Origin: Microbulbifer pacificus
GTDB taxonomy: Bacteria; Pseudomonadota; Gammaproteobacteria; Pseudomonadales; Cellvibrionaceae
NCBI RefSeq assembly: GCF_002959965.1
Contig: NZ_PREV01000027.1
Location: 620,001 to 684,000 of the forward strand
Direction: 5' to 3'
Length of the DNA stretch: 64,000 bases
Shown: positions 20,106 to 28,827 of the stretch, in pieces
Layout of the letters: each line of letters begins with the position of its first letter
How positions within the stretch are numbered: the first letter of the stretch is position 1
The notes under the pieces: model-generated
Told to the model about the DNA's origin: nothing
The model's database searches: none
Seen by the model: the letters and a program-made list of their open reading frames with translations, nothing else
Position numbers and translations under genes: made by a program

Positions 20106-20777
20106 GTGCCGGAAATTTTTGTAGTGCGCCACGGTCAGGCGTCCTTTGGCAGCGACAACTACGACCAGTTGTCTGAACTCGGTTGGCAGCAGGCGCGCTG
20201 GCTGGGGGAACACTGGTCAGAAGAGGGGCAGCAATTCGATCACATCGTTTGTGGTGACCTGCGGCGGCACCGCGAAACGGCCCGCGGTATCTGCGAAGGC
20301 CTGGGGCTCGCGAGCACGCAAGTGGAGGAGTTGCCGCAGCTGAACGAGTTTGATTTCAAAACCGTGATGCACGCCTACAGCGAGAAAAACCCACAGGCAA
20401 CACCGGCCGCCGGCGCGGAGCGCGCGGACTATTACCGCTTTCTGAAGATGGCCATGCATGCATGGTCCGCCGGCGAAATTACCGGGGCGGAATCCTGGCA
20501 GCAGTTTGAACAGCGTATTGAAGAAGTGCTGGGTGTTCTCGCTGCGGGTGCCCGCGGTGGCAGGACCCTGGTGGTGAGCTCCGGTGGCGCCATTGCCATG
20601 ATGGTGCGGCAGATTCTTGGGGCACCGTCCCACAGCGTGACCCAGCTGAACATGCAGATAAAAAATACCGCGGTCAGCCGCTTCTTCGCCGGCCGCAGCG
20701 GTGTGAGCCTGCACAGCTTCAACCATGTCCCACATCTGGATACGCGCCAGCGCCGCGAATTCATTACTTACAGTTAA
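20106..20777 (+). CDS. Histidine phosphatase family protein
   Basis: A 223-residue member of the phosphoglycerate-mutase-like superfamily. It opens with IFVVRHGQASFG, where the RHG histidine becomes phosphorylated. DLRRHRETA holds a conserved arginine and VVSSGGAIAMM replaces the usual second-histidine block (SGG in place of SHG). That substitution of the C-terminal His-containing motif may alter or weaken catalysis. The start is GTG 20106 with a strong GGGAGAGGAG just upstream. It is the first gene of a lipid-catabolism run: 15 nt to the acyl-CoA dehydrogenase. In similar clusters it sits beside acyl-CoA dehydrogenase and APH-like kinase genes. The substrate is unknown. Confidence 0.85.
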   Translation: MPEIFVVRHGQASFGSDNYDQLSELGWQQARWLGEHWSEEGQQFDHIVCGDLRRHRETARGICEGLGLASTQVEELPQLNEFDFKTVMHAYSEKNPQATPAAGAERADYYRFLKMAMHAWSAGEITGAESWQQFEQRIEEVLGVLAAGARGGRTLVVSSGGAIAMMVRQILGAPSHSVTQLNMQIKNTAVSRFFAGRSGVSLHSFNHVPHLDTRQRREFITYS

Positions 20778-20792
20778 CAAGAGAAAGCAGCG

Positions 20793-22007
20793 ATGAATTT
20801 TGAGTATTCCCCGAAAGTGCAGGATCTGCTCCAGCGTCTGAAGCAGTTCATGGCGGAGGAAGTGATCCCCGTTGAAGCCCTGTATATGGAGCAACTGGAG
20901 CAGGATCGCTGGGGCGAACCACCCATTATGGAAGCGCTGAAGCGCAAGGCTCGGGACGCAGGCCTGTGGAACCTGTTTATACCCGGAGCCGAACACGGTG
21001 CCGGGCTGACAAACCTGGAGTACGCACCGCTGGCGGAGGAGATGGGGCGGGTGTTGTTTTCTTCGGAAATTTTCAATTGCAGCGCGCCGGATACCGGCAA
21101 TATGGAGGTGCTCGCCCAGTACGGGTCGGAGGCGCAGAAAGAGCGCTGGCTGACGCCGCTCCTGGCCGGCGAAATCCGCTCCGCCTTCGCCATGACCGAG
21201 CCCAAAGTGGCCTCCAGTGATGCCACCAATATCGAAACCGCGATTGTGCGCGACGGCGATGATTACGTCATCAATGGCCGTAAATTCTATATCAGCGGCG
21301 CGTTAAGCCGCCGCTGCGAAATCATGATTGTGATGGGAAAGACGGCGCCGGAAAGCGAAGATCGCTACCGCCAGCAGTCTCAGATCCTGGTGCCGATGAA
21401 TACGCCGGGAGTTAAGGTCATTCGCCCCATGACCGTATTCGGTTACGACGATGCGCCGGAGGGACACGCGGAAATCATTTTCGACAATGTGCGGGTACCG
21501 AAGGAAAACCTGATTCTCGGCGAAGGTCGCGGATTTGAAATCGCTCAGGGCCGTCTCGGGCCGGGTCGTATTCATCACTGTATGCGCCTTATCGGCCAGG
21601 CCCAGCGCGCGCTGGAAATGATGGCCCGGCGTGCGGAGAGTCGTGTGGTATTCGGCCGGCCGATGATCAAGCAGGGCTCCGTACGCGAAGACATTGCCAG
21701 ATCCGCGTGTGAAATTGAGCAGGCGCGTCTGCTGACTCTGAAGGCCGCCGATCAGATGGATCGACATGGCAACAAGGCCGCGCGGGATCTGATCGCGATG
21801 ATCAAGATCGTCGCACCGCAGATGGCCTGCAACGTCCTTGACCGCGCCATCCAGATCCACGGTGCCGCCGGCCTCAGCCAGGATTTCAGTCTCGCCCGGG
21901 GCTACAGCTACGCCCGCACCATCCGCCTCGCCGACGGGCCCGATCAGGTCCACATGATGCAACTGGGACGCAATCTGGCGGCGCAATACGCCGCAGAGGA
22001 GGGATGA
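20793..22007 (+). CDS. Acyl-CoA dehydrogenase
   Basis: A 404-residue flavoprotein of the acyl-CoA dehydrogenase family, introducing a trans-2 double bond into acyl-CoA. The three expected domains are present: N-terminal helical (to about residue 125), middle beta with [16 protein letters not shown] and [11 protein letters not shown], and C-terminal helical with [24 protein letters not shown] (over its length) and [16 protein letters not shown]. The sequence resembles the ACAD10/11-like subgroup, which acts on long or branched acyl-CoAs and usually pairs with an APH-like kinase. Such a kinase is exactly the next gene, whose start directly abuts this stop. RBS AAGAGAAAG lies upstream of ATG 20793. 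Confidence 0.93.
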   Translation: MNFEYSPKVQDLLQRLKQFMAEEVIPVEALYMEQLEQDRWGEPPIMEALKRKARDAGLWNLFIPGAEHGAGLTNLEYAPLAEEMGRVLFSSEIFNCSAPDTGNMEVLAQYGSEAQKERWLTPLLAGEIRSAFAMTEPKVASSDATNIETAIVRDGDDYVINGRKFYISGALSRRCEIMIVMGKTAPESEDRYRQQSQILVPMNTPGVKVIRPMTVFGYDDAPEGHAEIIFDNVRVPKENLILGEGRGFEIAQGRLGPGRIHHCMRLIGQAQRALEMMARRAESRVVFGRPMIKQGSVREDIARSACEIEQARLLTLKAADQMDRHGNKAARDLIAMIKIVAPQMACNVLDRAIQIHGAAGLSQDFSLARGYSYARTIRLADGPDQVHMMQLGRNLAAQYAAEEG

Positions 22008-23057
22008 ATGACAGAGGTGAAAAGCCCATCGGTGGATCAGCTGGATACGAAAACGCTGTCCGCGTATCTGAAGGGACGGATTCCGGGGTTTGATGGGCCG
22101 GTGCGCGCCAATAAATTTTCTGGCGGTCAGTCGAACCCGACGTTCAAGGTAGAGACCAGCGCGGGCACCTATGTGCTGCGTCGCCAGCCGCCGGGAAAGC
22201 TGCTGAAATCCGCACACGCAGTGGATCGGGAATTTCGTGTAATGCAGGCACTGGTGGATAGCGATGTGCCGGTGCCCGAAGTTCTGCACCTCTGTGAAGA
22301 CCGCGAGGTGATCGGTTCCATGTTCTATCTCATGGAGTATTGCGAGGGCCGGATTTTCTGGGATGCCGCGCTGCCGGAACTGAACAACAGCGAGCGTCGC
22401 GCCGTTTACGAGGAAATGAACCGGGTGCTGGCCGCTCTGCACAGCGTGGATCTGGAAGCAGCCGGTCTCACCGATTACGGCCGGCCCGGTAATTACTTCG
22501 AGCGCCAGTTCGAGCGCTGGCAGGGCCAGTACCGGGCCTCGGAGCTGCAGACCATCGACGCTATGGATCGGTTGATCTGCTGGCTGGGTGAAAATCTTCC
22601 GCAGGACGACGGTCGCGTATCGCTGGTGCATGGCGATTACCGTCTCGACAATATGGTGTTTCATGCCACCGAGCCCCGCGCCATTGCCGTGCTCGACTGG
22701 GAACTGTCTACCCTCGGGCATCCGTTTGCGGACCTGGCCTATCAGTGCATGCAACTGCGTATGCCGGCGGACAGCGGGAACATCTCCGGCTTGATGGGCG
22801 TGGACCGGCGCGCACTTGGTATACCGAGCGAACGTGAGTATGTAGCGCGTTACTGCGAGCGCATGGGCATCGAACGCATCGACAACTGGGCCTTTTATCT
22901 CGCGTTCAGTTTTTTCCGCCTGGCGGCCATTATCCAGGGTGTGGCCAAGCGCGCGCATGAAGGTAATGCCTCCAGCAAAAATGCGGCGGCACTGGGTGCC
23001 TTCGTCGACCCGCTGGCGAAGCTCGCCCTGGATGTCATTGAAAAAGAAAGCGATTAA
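22008..23057 (+). CDS. Phosphotransferase family protein (APH/ACAD10-kinase-like)
   Basis: A 349-residue kinase-fold protein. It has an N-lobe Gly-rich strand (FSGGQSNPTFKV), a YVLRRQPPGKLLKSAH segment with the ATP-binding lysine, a catalytic loop LVHGDYRLDNMVF and a metal-binding LDWELSTLGHPFADL. This pattern matches the bacterial homologues of the N-terminal kinase of human ACAD10/ACAD11, which phosphorylates 4-hydroxyacyl-CoAs so that the dehydrogenase partner can process them. It starts at ATG 22008 immediately after the TGA of the dehydrogenase (no gap), so the two are probably co-translated. Despite the family name, aminoglycoside resistance is unlikely given the context. Confidence 0.88.
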   Translation: MTEVKSPSVDQLDTKTLSAYLKGRIPGFDGPVRANKFSGGQSNPTFKVETSAGTYVLRRQPPGKLLKSAHAVDREFRVMQALVDSDVPVPEVLHLCEDREVIGSMFYLMEYCEGRIFWDAALPELNNSERRAVYEEMNRVLAALHSVDLEAAGLTDYGRPGNYFERQFERWQGQYRASELQTIDAMDRLICWLGENLPQDDGRVSLVHGDYRLDNMVFHATEPRAIAVLDWELSTLGHPFADLAYQCMQLRMPADSGNISGLMGVDRRALGIPSEREYVARYCERMGIERIDNWAFYLAFSFFRLAAIIQGVAKRAHEGNASSKNAAALGAFVDPLAKLALDVIEKESD

Positions 23058-23089
23058 AAAATACAACTAACGATTGTCGGGAGAATGTT

Positions 23090-23866
23090 ATGGCGACGAA
23101 TCTTTTTGATCTGAGCGGCAAGATTGCCCTGGTAACCGGCGCCAGTCGCGGTATCGGCGAGGCGATTGCCAAACTGCTGGCGGAGCAGGGTGCCCATGTA
23201 CTGGTATCCAGCCGCAAGCTCGATGGGTGTCAGGCGGTGGCGGATGCCATCAATGATGCGGGGGGGAAAGCGGAAGCGCTGCCCTGCCATATCGGCAGTA
23301 TGGATGACATCGCCCAGGTATTCCGTCATATCCGCACTCAGTACGGCAAGCTGGATATCCTGGTAAACAATGCGGCCACCAATCCCTACTTCGGACACAT
23401 TCTGGATACGGATCTGGGTGCTTTCGAGAAAACCGTGGCGGTCAATATTCGCGGTTATTTTTTCATGTCGGTGGAAGCGGGCAAGTTGATGCGGGAAAAC
23501 GGCGGCGGCTGTATTGTCAATACGGCCTCCATCAACGCGTTGCAACCGGGTGTGGGGCAGGGCATTTACTCCATCACCAAGGCGGCGGTGGTGAATATGA
23601 CCAAGGCCTTTGCGAAGGAATGTGCTCAGTTCAATATCCGCGTTAACGCGCTGTTGCCGGGGCTCACCAAAACCAAATTTGCCGGTGCGCTGTTTTCCCA
23701 TGAGGAGATCTACAAAACCGCCATCGGCCATATTCCCATGCATCGCCATGCGGAGCCGGAGGAAATGGCGGGAACCGTGCTGTACCTGGTGTCCGACGCC
23801 GGCAGCTACACCAACGGTGAATGCGTGGTGGTCGACGGCGGCCTTACCGCCTGTGGAGGGCTTTGA
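23090..23866 (+). CDS. SDR-family oxidoreductase
   Basis: A 258-residue classical short-chain dehydrogenase. Cofactor motif TGASRGIG near residue 17, NNAA near 90, catalytic Ser in INTASINALQ (read as NTASIN), YxxxK as YSITKAAV, and the C-terminal DGG in VVVDGGLTACGG. The closest resemblance is to DHRS4-like or glucose dehydrogenase-like members acting on 3-hydroxyacyl or keto substrates. It lies 32 nt after the kinase with GGGAGAATG at the start site and two bases before the next SDR, so it shares the transcript. Substrate is unproven; beta-oxidation of unusual acyl-CoAs is suggested by the neighbours. Confidence 0.9.
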   Translation: MATNLFDLSGKIALVTGASRGIGEAIAKLLAEQGAHVLVSSRKLDGCQAVADAINDAGGKAEALPCHIGSMDDIAQVFRHIRTQYGKLDILVNNAATNPYFGHILDTDLGAFEKTVAVNIRGYFFMSVEAGKLMRENGGGCIVNTASINALQPGVGQGIYSITKAAVVNMTKAFAKECAQFNIRVNALLPGLTKTKFAGALFSHEEIYKTAIGHIPMHRHAEPEEMAGTVLYLVSDAGSYTNGECVVVDGGLTACGGL

Positions 23867-23868
23867 GC

Positions 23869-24663
23869 ATGTCGGAATTCCAACGTGATCCCCTGCTGGA
23901 TTTCACAGGCAAGGTCGCTCTGATTACCGGCGCCGCCAGTGGCTTTGGTGCACTGCTCGCCGAAGAACTGGGGCGCCGGGGTGCGCGCCTTGTGTTGGGA
24001 GACATCAACCTGACGGGACTGCAGGCGGTCGAAGAAAAACTGTCGGCATATGGTGTCGAGGTGCGGGCAATGGCTTGTGATGTGTCGTCCGAAACAGACG
24101 GCGCCGCTATGGTGGCGTTGGCGCGGGAGCATTTTGGTCGCCTGGACATAGCCGTCAACAACGCGGGGATTGCGCCACCTCTGCAGTATCTCGAAGAGGT
24201 GGACGAAGAAACCTTCGACCTGCAACAGCGGGTAAACGTGAAGGGAGTGTTCTTTGGTATGAAGCACCAGCTCAGGGTGATGCGCATGCAGGGTGATGGT
24301 GTCATCCTGAATGTGAGTTCCATGGCCGGTGTCGGCGGTGCCCCCAAGGCCTCATCTTACTCCGCGGCAAAACACTCTGTTGTCGGCCTTACCCGCACTG
24401 CGGCGGTGGAATACGCCCGCCACAATGTACGCGTCAATGCCGTCTGCCCGTTTTACACCCTGACACCCATGATCACCGACATGCAGGCACCGGAAGGCGC
24501 TACCGCGGACCAGATGCGTGCAGTTTTCGCCGCCGGTTGTCCGATGAAAAGACTGGGTAAGCCGGAAGAGGTCGTCAGTGCGATGTTGATGCTGTGTTCG
24601 CCGGCTCTGACCTATGTCACTGGTCAGACCTTGGCGGTCGATGGCGGAGTTTCGGCATTTTGA
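23869..24663 (+). CDS. SDR-family oxidoreductase
   Basis: A 264-residue classical SDR with TGAASGFGALLAEEL as the cofactor loop, NNAGIAPP, the catalytic serine in NVSSMAGVGG, YSAAKHSVVGL carrying YxxxK, and a C-terminal VDGGVSAF. ATG 23869 follows the preceding stop by two bases; the longer frame to 23821 overlaps the previous gene and adds no family sequence. It belongs to the hydroxyacyl-CoA dehydrogenase-like part of the SDR family (related to HSD10-type enzymes). It has the same transcriptional unit as 20106-23866. The following 121 nt before the next gene carries no strong terminator. Confidence 0.9.
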   Translation: MSEFQRDPLLDFTGKVALITGAASGFGALLAEELGRRGARLVLGDINLTGLQAVEEKLSAYGVEVRAMACDVSSETDGAAMVALAREHFGRLDIAVNNAGIAPPLQYLEEVDEETFDLQQRVNVKGVFFGMKHQLRVMRMQGDGVILNVSSMAGVGGAPKASSYSAAKHSVVGLTRTAAVEYARHNVRVNAVCPFYTLTPMITDMQAPEGATADQMRAVFAAGCPMKRLGKPEEVVSAMLMLCSPALTYVTGQTLAVDGGVSAF

Positions 24664-24784
24664 TGCTCTCGAAACCATTTTTTATTGTCTTGTTTTACGG
24701 CGCAGTGGGACCGTGCTTTTCAACAGCCTGCAAGGGCTGCTGACAGGCTCTGACACTGAGTAATACCTATTGATGGAGAGAACC

Positions 24785-25711
24785 ATGACGATTTCATTTG
24801 AAGGACGGGTGGCGATTGTTACCGGGGCGGGTAACGGCCTCGGCCGCTCTCATGCACTGGAACTGGCCCGTCGCGGTGCCCGTGTGGTGGTCAACGATCT
24901 CGGCGGTGCCCGCGATGGTTCAGGCGGATCGCTGACCGCAGCGGAAACTGTGGTGAAGGAAATTGTAGACGCTGGTGGTGAGGCCATCGCCAACGGTGCC
25001 AACGTTACCGACTACCAGCAAGTACAGGAAATGGTGACGGAGGCCGTCGCGCGTTGGGGGCGGGTGGACATTCTGGTGAATAACGCCGGTATCCTGCGGG
25101 ACAAGTCGTTCGCAAAGGCACCTATGGATGATTTCAAGCTGGTGGTGGATGTTCACCTGATGGGCAGTGTCAACTGCACCAAAGCGGTGTGGGATATTAT
25201 GCGTGAACAACAGTACGGCCGTATTGTGATGACCACGTCTTCCTCGGGTCTGTATGGCAACTTCGGTCAGTCCAACTATGGTGCCGCAAAAACCGGCGTG
25301 GTTGGCCTGATGAATACCCTGCATCTGGAGGGAGAGAAATACGGCATCAAAGTGAATTGTCTTTCTCCCACCGCGGCCACCCGTATGACGGAAGATATTA
25401 TCCCGGATCAGAATGCGCTGGACTTGCTGACACCGGAATCCGTCACCGCGGGCCTGATTGCACTCGTTGCCGATGACGCGCCCAACCGCTTTATTCTCTG
25501 CGCCGGTGCAGGCGGCTATGCGAAGGCGCGTATTGTGGAAACGGAAGGCATCTACTTGCCGCCGGAGCAGCAGACGGCGGAAAACGTACTGGCCAACCTG
25601 GATGCGATTGCCGACGAGAAGGGGCAGCGGGAGCTGGTTGGCGGCCTGAATCAGACCGTGAAGTTTATTCAGAAAGCAGCCCGGGCCATGGGGGTCAGCC
25701 TGGGAGGTTGA
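24785..25711 (+). CDS. SDR oxidoreductase, MFE-2 (3R)-hydroxyacyl-CoA dehydrogenase-like
   Basis: A 308-residue SDR closely resembling the dehydrogenase unit of peroxisomal multifunctional enzyme type 2. It has VTGAGNGLGRSHALELARRG, the VVNDLGGARDGSGGS insert typical of that group, NNAGILRDKSF, TTSSSGLYGNFGQSNYGAAK (serine plus YxxxK) and a C-terminal extension past residue 220. It would oxidise (3R)-hydroxyacyl-CoA to 3-ketoacyl-CoA. ATG 24785 follows TGGAGAGAACC; the upstream TTG and ATG in the frame are less well placed. It is the last gene of the lipid run and is followed 30 nt later by a strong terminator. Confidence 0.9.
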   Translation: MTISFEGRVAIVTGAGNGLGRSHALELARRGARVVVNDLGGARDGSGGSLTAAETVVKEIVDAGGEAIANGANVTDYQQVQEMVTEAVARWGRVDILVNNAGILRDKSFAKAPMDDFKLVVDVHLMGSVNCTKAVWDIMREQQYGRIVMTTSSSGLYGNFGQSNYGAAKTGVVGLMNTLHLEGEKYGIKVNCLSPTAATRMTEDIIPDQNALDLLTPESVTAGLIALVADDAPNRFILCAGAGGYAKARIVETEGIYLPPEQQTAENVLANLDAIADEKGQRELVGGLNQTVKFIQKAARAMGVSLGG

Positions 25712-25741
25712 TCAAGGCCGTGGAGGGAAAATACTCAGCAT

Positions 25742-25777
25742 AAAAAACGGGAGTGAGGTGACGTACTCCCGTTTTTT
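25742..25777. terminator. Bidirectional Rho-independent terminator
   Basis: AAAAAACGGGAGT (25742-25754) pairs with ACTCCCGTTTTTT (25765-25777) around a 10-nt loop, with A and T runs on the two sides. It serves the plus-strand SDR gene and the minus-strand anti-sigma-like gene ending at 25799. Confidence 0.92.
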
Positions 25778-25798
25778 ATAGGACTGTATCGACGCGGA

Positions 25799-26260
25799 TC
25801 AGGGAAGGATTCGACAGTGCTTGCGGGCTGCAGAGGCCAGATCATTTGGCAGTGTATTGGTCGCTGCGCCCCGTTGCTGTCTGCGCCACTGGGCGCAAAG
25901 TTCTGTGTAACTTCCCGCTTTTACTTCGGTGCGAAGTGAATGCCATTCATCAATGTTTTTTTCAATCGCCACGGGCTTTGGGCGGTACCGTTCAAGTGCG
26001 GCAGGCTCCGCACTTTGCTGTGGTGTCCACTGACCGGGAGCCGCTCCAATATACTGCGCGGGGTGCAGCAACACGATAGCAATCGCCACGGCGCTGAACC
26101 CGGAGGCCGCACGGGACAACAGTCGGCTGCTTGACCTTGCAGTTGGGTGTATAGGCTTTACCGCGCGGATATCCGCGAGGATTTTCGTTTCCAACGGCGC
26201 CGGTGTGCGCAACTGGCTGCGCGCCTGACGATAGGATGATTCCCAGTGATTGCGCTTCAT
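25799..26260 (-). CDS. Single-pass membrane protein, probable partner of ECF sigma factor
   Basis: A 153-residue protein with no clear family match. It has a cytoplasmic-looking basic N-terminal half (KRNHWESSYRQARSQL), one hydrophobic segment near residues 55-70 (SGFSAVAIAIVLLHP), and a periplasmic-looking C-terminal part with two cysteines (ELCAQW, RKHCRIL). This layout, and its position two bases after the stop of a sigma-like gene, fits an anti-sigma factor or a signalling partner. The start is ATG 26260; GTG 26266, overlapping the upstream TGA, is possible. No zinc-binding HxxxCxxC anti-sigma motif is visible, so the assignment rests on context. Confidence 0.6.
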   Translation of the reverse strand: MKRNHWESSYRQARSQLRTPAPLETKILADIRAVKPIHPTARSSSRLLSRAASGFSAVAIAIVLLHPAQYIGAAPGQWTPQQSAEPAALERYRPKPVAIEKNIDEWHSLRTEVKAGSYTELCAQWRRQQRGAATNTLPNDLASAARKHCRILP

Positions 26261-26262
26261 GC

Positions 26263-26955
26263 TCACACTACCTCAACGGAGCGGTTGGTACCTGCGGTGG
26301 CGGCCACTGCAATATCTGGAGCTTTGCGCCAGGGGAAGCCGGTTGCGGGCTTTTGGGGCGCTGCTGGATTTTCTGTGCCCTGTTGCGCAGCTTCCTGCTG
26401 TGCGGCCGCTTCTTGTGCCAGTGTAGCCGCGGATTTCCATGGCTTGCGCGGGCTGCCGTGAACGGCCAGCTCTACGGTCCGCCGGCTTTGTTGCAGAAGA
26501 TTTCTGCACAGCGCCAGCGGCAGTCTCTCGATATCGGCGATGGTGGTGAGTGAAAGTCCGCACTCGGTAAACAGCAGAAAAATATTCCGCTCACGGTGGG
26601 GCAGTTGCTGGATAGCGCGAAGAACCTCTGAGTTATCCAGTGCCGATTGCAGGGACTCGTCTTCGCTGTTGCCTGTCTCATGTGCCGGGTCGGGATTCGG
26701 CAACTGTCGACTGATGTGTATAAACAGCCAGTTTTTAAGATTTCTGCCGCGCAGGTCCGGTGGCGTGTGCATGAAGCTGCGCCAGAAGTTCTCCATCACC
26801 GACACACATTGCTGCGGTGTCATCTGCGCACAATAGCGAAACAGGGGATCCTTGTAACGCCGATATATTTCCCGAAAAACCCGCTGACTGCGCGTAACGA
26901 AATACTTGCTGACCAAGTCTTCATCACTGAAACTGCACAACTTGTCCGCAAACAT
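26263..26955 (-). CDS. RNA polymerase sigma-70 family (ECF-like) factor
   Basis: A 230-residue protein. Residues about 15-85 resemble sigma region 2 (YFVTRSQRVFREIYRRYKD, WLFIHISRQ), and about 105-160 resemble region 4 with the helix-turn-helix (LPHRERNIFLLFTECGLS, LTTIADIERLPLALCRNL). A long Ala/Gln-rich C-terminal tail of about 60 residues is unusual for ECF factors. The start ATG 26955 has a perfect AAGGAGG eight bases upstream, which decides against the longer frame to 26985. Two-base spacing to the membrane protein gene downstream suggests a sigma/anti-sigma unit. Target promoters unknown. Confidence 0.75.
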   Translation of the reverse strand: MFADKLCSFSDEDLVSKYFVTRSQRVFREIYRRYKDPLFRYCAQMTPQQCVSVMENFWRSFMHTPPDLRGRNLKNWLFIHISRQLPNPDPAHETGNSEDESLQSALDNSEVLRAIQQLPHRERNIFLLFTECGLSLTTIADIERLPLALCRNLLQQSRRTVELAVHGSPRKPWKSAATLAQEAAAQQEAAQQGTENPAAPQKPATGFPWRKAPDIAVAATAGTNRSVEVV

Positions 26956-27109
26956 GGGATTTGCCTCCTTGGCGTTAATTCCCATTGCTACTTACCCGGT
27001 TGCACACCCCGAGGACACTCCTGTCCGCGGGTAAATCGTTAAACGAGTAACCTGCCTGTTAACCTTATTTCGCTCGCATTCTCAGCGGTAGCGAATACCA
27101 CGCTCTGAT

Positions 27110-27448
27110 TCAGTGTTTTCCGTTTCCGGTCTGGGGCTCCGACGTCTTGTCTGCGTCGGTAACTTTTTCCGCATATCCGCCGACGACCTTTTCGTCCCTG
27201 CCGTTTCCTTTTTCGGCATGGTCGCGGGCGGTTGGCCCCGCCTGTTCCACCTGGCTGTGTTTTTTCCATGCAGCGAGAAACAGGGTTGCGAGTCCAAGCA
27301 GCAGTTCATCCACAAATGGCACCAGGTCGGGAATGATCAGGTCGACCAAAAATAGTGCGCATATCCACTTGAACAGCTGGGGATGTTTAAGCCCGCGGGC
27401 ATAGTTGAGGAACCAACCCACCAGGGCACTGGGAAGTACGCGCTTCAT
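27110..27448 (-). CDS. DUF6116-like small membrane protein
   Basis: A 112-residue protein. Residues 10-62 are largely hydrophobic with the pattern LKHPQLFKWICALFLVDLIIPDLVPFVDELLLGL (across 20-53), which I associate with DUF6116 proteins of gammaproteobacteria. Residues 63-112 are a charged, low-complexity tail (Lys/Glu/Asp/Gly) that is longer than in the family members I recall. Two short membrane-spanning or re-entrant helices are likely. Function unknown. It sits alone between the sigma gene and dinB, all on the minus strand. Confidence 0.7.
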   Translation of the reverse strand: MKRVLPSALVGWFLNYARGLKHPQLFKWICALFLVDLIIPDLVPFVDELLLGLATLFLAAWKKHSQVEQAGPTARDHAEKGNGRDEKVVGGYAEKVTDADKTSEPQTGNGKH

Positions 27449-27651
27449 TTTGTGCCAATAAGGAGAAACGGAAACTTGTGGTTGAAACTGCTTTCAGGAC
27501 CGTGTTGGGAGTATAGTCCGGGGCCGCTGGACCTGAGTTTGGCGAAAAGGTTCCGTGTGTAAAAATACGTACGAGATGGCGGCAAATTATCTTGTTACTC
27601 AGGGACCGAGCACATGGCTCGGCGCGCGTGTAGACTGAAAAGTGAGCAGTT

Positions 27652-28734
27652 TCAGGCTGCCGGGCCCATTCTGTCACGGAGGGGAAGAGGCAGCTGCTCC
27701 GGCCCTAAATCGGCGCGTAAATCTTTGAGTTTCACACCGATACCGAGCAGTCTGATCGGATCGCTGCGCCTGTCCCAACATTGTTGCAACAGCTGCTTGA
27801 ACTCAGTGATCCGTGCGGCGCGGCTGCCTCGCTCCTGGGTCGACTGGCTGAAGTCGGCGTACTTGACCTTGACGACGGCAGCGCTGATTTCGTAACGATC
27901 CCCAAGCCTGTCAAGACGTTCCTGAAGACGGCCATACAAACTGACCATTTCTTCCTGCCACTCTTTGTGCATTTGCAGATCTTCGGAGAAGGTATGCTCG
28001 ACGCTGACACTTTTGCGTGCCCCGTCGCCGCTCACCGGCCGCTGGTCCTGGCCGCGACAGAGCTGGAATAGCCGGTTGCCGAACTTTCCGTATTTCTGCA
28101 CCAGTTCCACCATGGAAAAACGCCTGAGATCGCTGCAGGTGCGAATGCCCTCTCGGTGCATTTTTTCTGCAGTGACCCGTCCCACACCGTGAATTTTTTT
28201 CACGGGCAGGCGCAATACAAAGTCTTCTACCGCGTCCGGTTTAATGACTGTCAGTCCATCGGGTTTTTGCCAGTCACTGGCGATTTTGGCAAGGAACTTA
28301 TTGGGGGCGACACCGGCGGAAATGGTGATACCCAGATCCTTGAACACCCGGGCACGGATTTCTCTGGCAATCAGAGTTGCGCTGCCATTGCAATGCACGC
28401 TATCAGTAACATCGAGAAAGGCCTCGTCGAGGGATAGCGGTTCAATAATGTCGGTATAGGAGAGGAAAATTTCCCGGATCTGTGCGCTCACTTCCCGATA
28501 TTTTTTCATATTGCCCGGCACTACAATCAGGTCAGGACACAGTTTTTTGGCCTGCGAGGTCGGCATGGCCGAGCGCACGCCGAAACTGCGTGCTTCGTAG
28601 TTACAGGTAGATATGACTCCGCGGCGATCGCTCGACCCACCCACGGCAACAGGCCGGCCCCGCAGGTTGGGGTCGTCTCGCATTTCTACCGAGGCGTAGA
28701 AGCAGTCGCAGTCGCAGTGGATGATCTTTCGCAT
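27652..28734 (-). CDS. dinB: DNA polymerase IV
   Basis: A 360-residue Y-family translesion polymerase. The N-terminus MRKIIHCDCDCFYASVEM aligns with E. coli DinB (MRKIIHVDMDCF), which fixes the start at ATG 28734. The catalytic SLDEAFLDVTDS block with the Asp-Glu pair is intact, as are STCNYEARSFGVRSAMPT and the helix-hairpin-helix region (KIHGVGRVTAEKM). The extreme C-terminus has a clamp-binding motif (QLPLPL). It copies past minor-groove N2-dG lesions at low fidelity. A LexA-type box and -10 sequence abut the start codon, implying SOS control and a leaderless transcript. Confidence 0.97.
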   Translation of the reverse strand: MRKIIHCDCDCFYASVEMRDDPNLRGRPVAVGGSSDRRGVISTCNYEARSFGVRSAMPTSQAKKLCPDLIVVPGNMKKYREVSAQIREIFLSYTDIIEPLSLDEAFLDVTDSVHCNGSATLIAREIRARVFKDLGITISAGVAPNKFLAKIASDWQKPDGLTVIKPDAVEDFVLRLPVKKIHGVGRVTAEKMHREGIRTCSDLRRFSMVELVQKYGKFGNRLFQLCRGQDQRPVSGDGARKSVSVEHTFSEDLQMHKEWQEEMVSLYGRLQERLDRLGDRYEISAAVVKVKYADFSQSTQERGSRAARITEFKQLLQQCWDRRSDPIRLLGIGVKLKDLRADLGPEQLPLPLRDRMGPAA

Positions 28735-28768
28735 GCTGTGATTATATCCAGTATTTTGGGTGCGCCAA
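28735..28768 (-). promoter_or_regulatory. dinB promoter with LexA box, apparently leaderless
   Basis: A CTG-N10-CAG box at 28736-28751 matches the gammaproteobacterial LexA operator. Reading the minus strand, -35 TTGGCG (28768-28763), a 16-bp spacer and a perfect -10 TATAAT (28746-28741) place the transcription start about six bases later, on the A of the dinB ATG at 28734. No ribosome binding site fits between promoter and start. LexA would cover the -10 element. Confidence 0.75.
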
Positions 28769-28827
28769 CCGGATTTGGTTTATGGGTGGCGCGGACCCTG
28801 ATTGCACCGGTGGTGAGGAGGCAAGTG

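Noticed and set aside
22008..23057. Aminoglycoside resistance gene
   Set aside because: The APH fold is shared, but sequence and operon match the ACAD10/11-type kinase group of lipid metabolism.
21303..23066. 587-codon minus-strand open frame opposite the acyl-CoA dehydrogenase and kinase genes
   Set aside because: Spans two well-supported genes on the other strand and shows no family motif.
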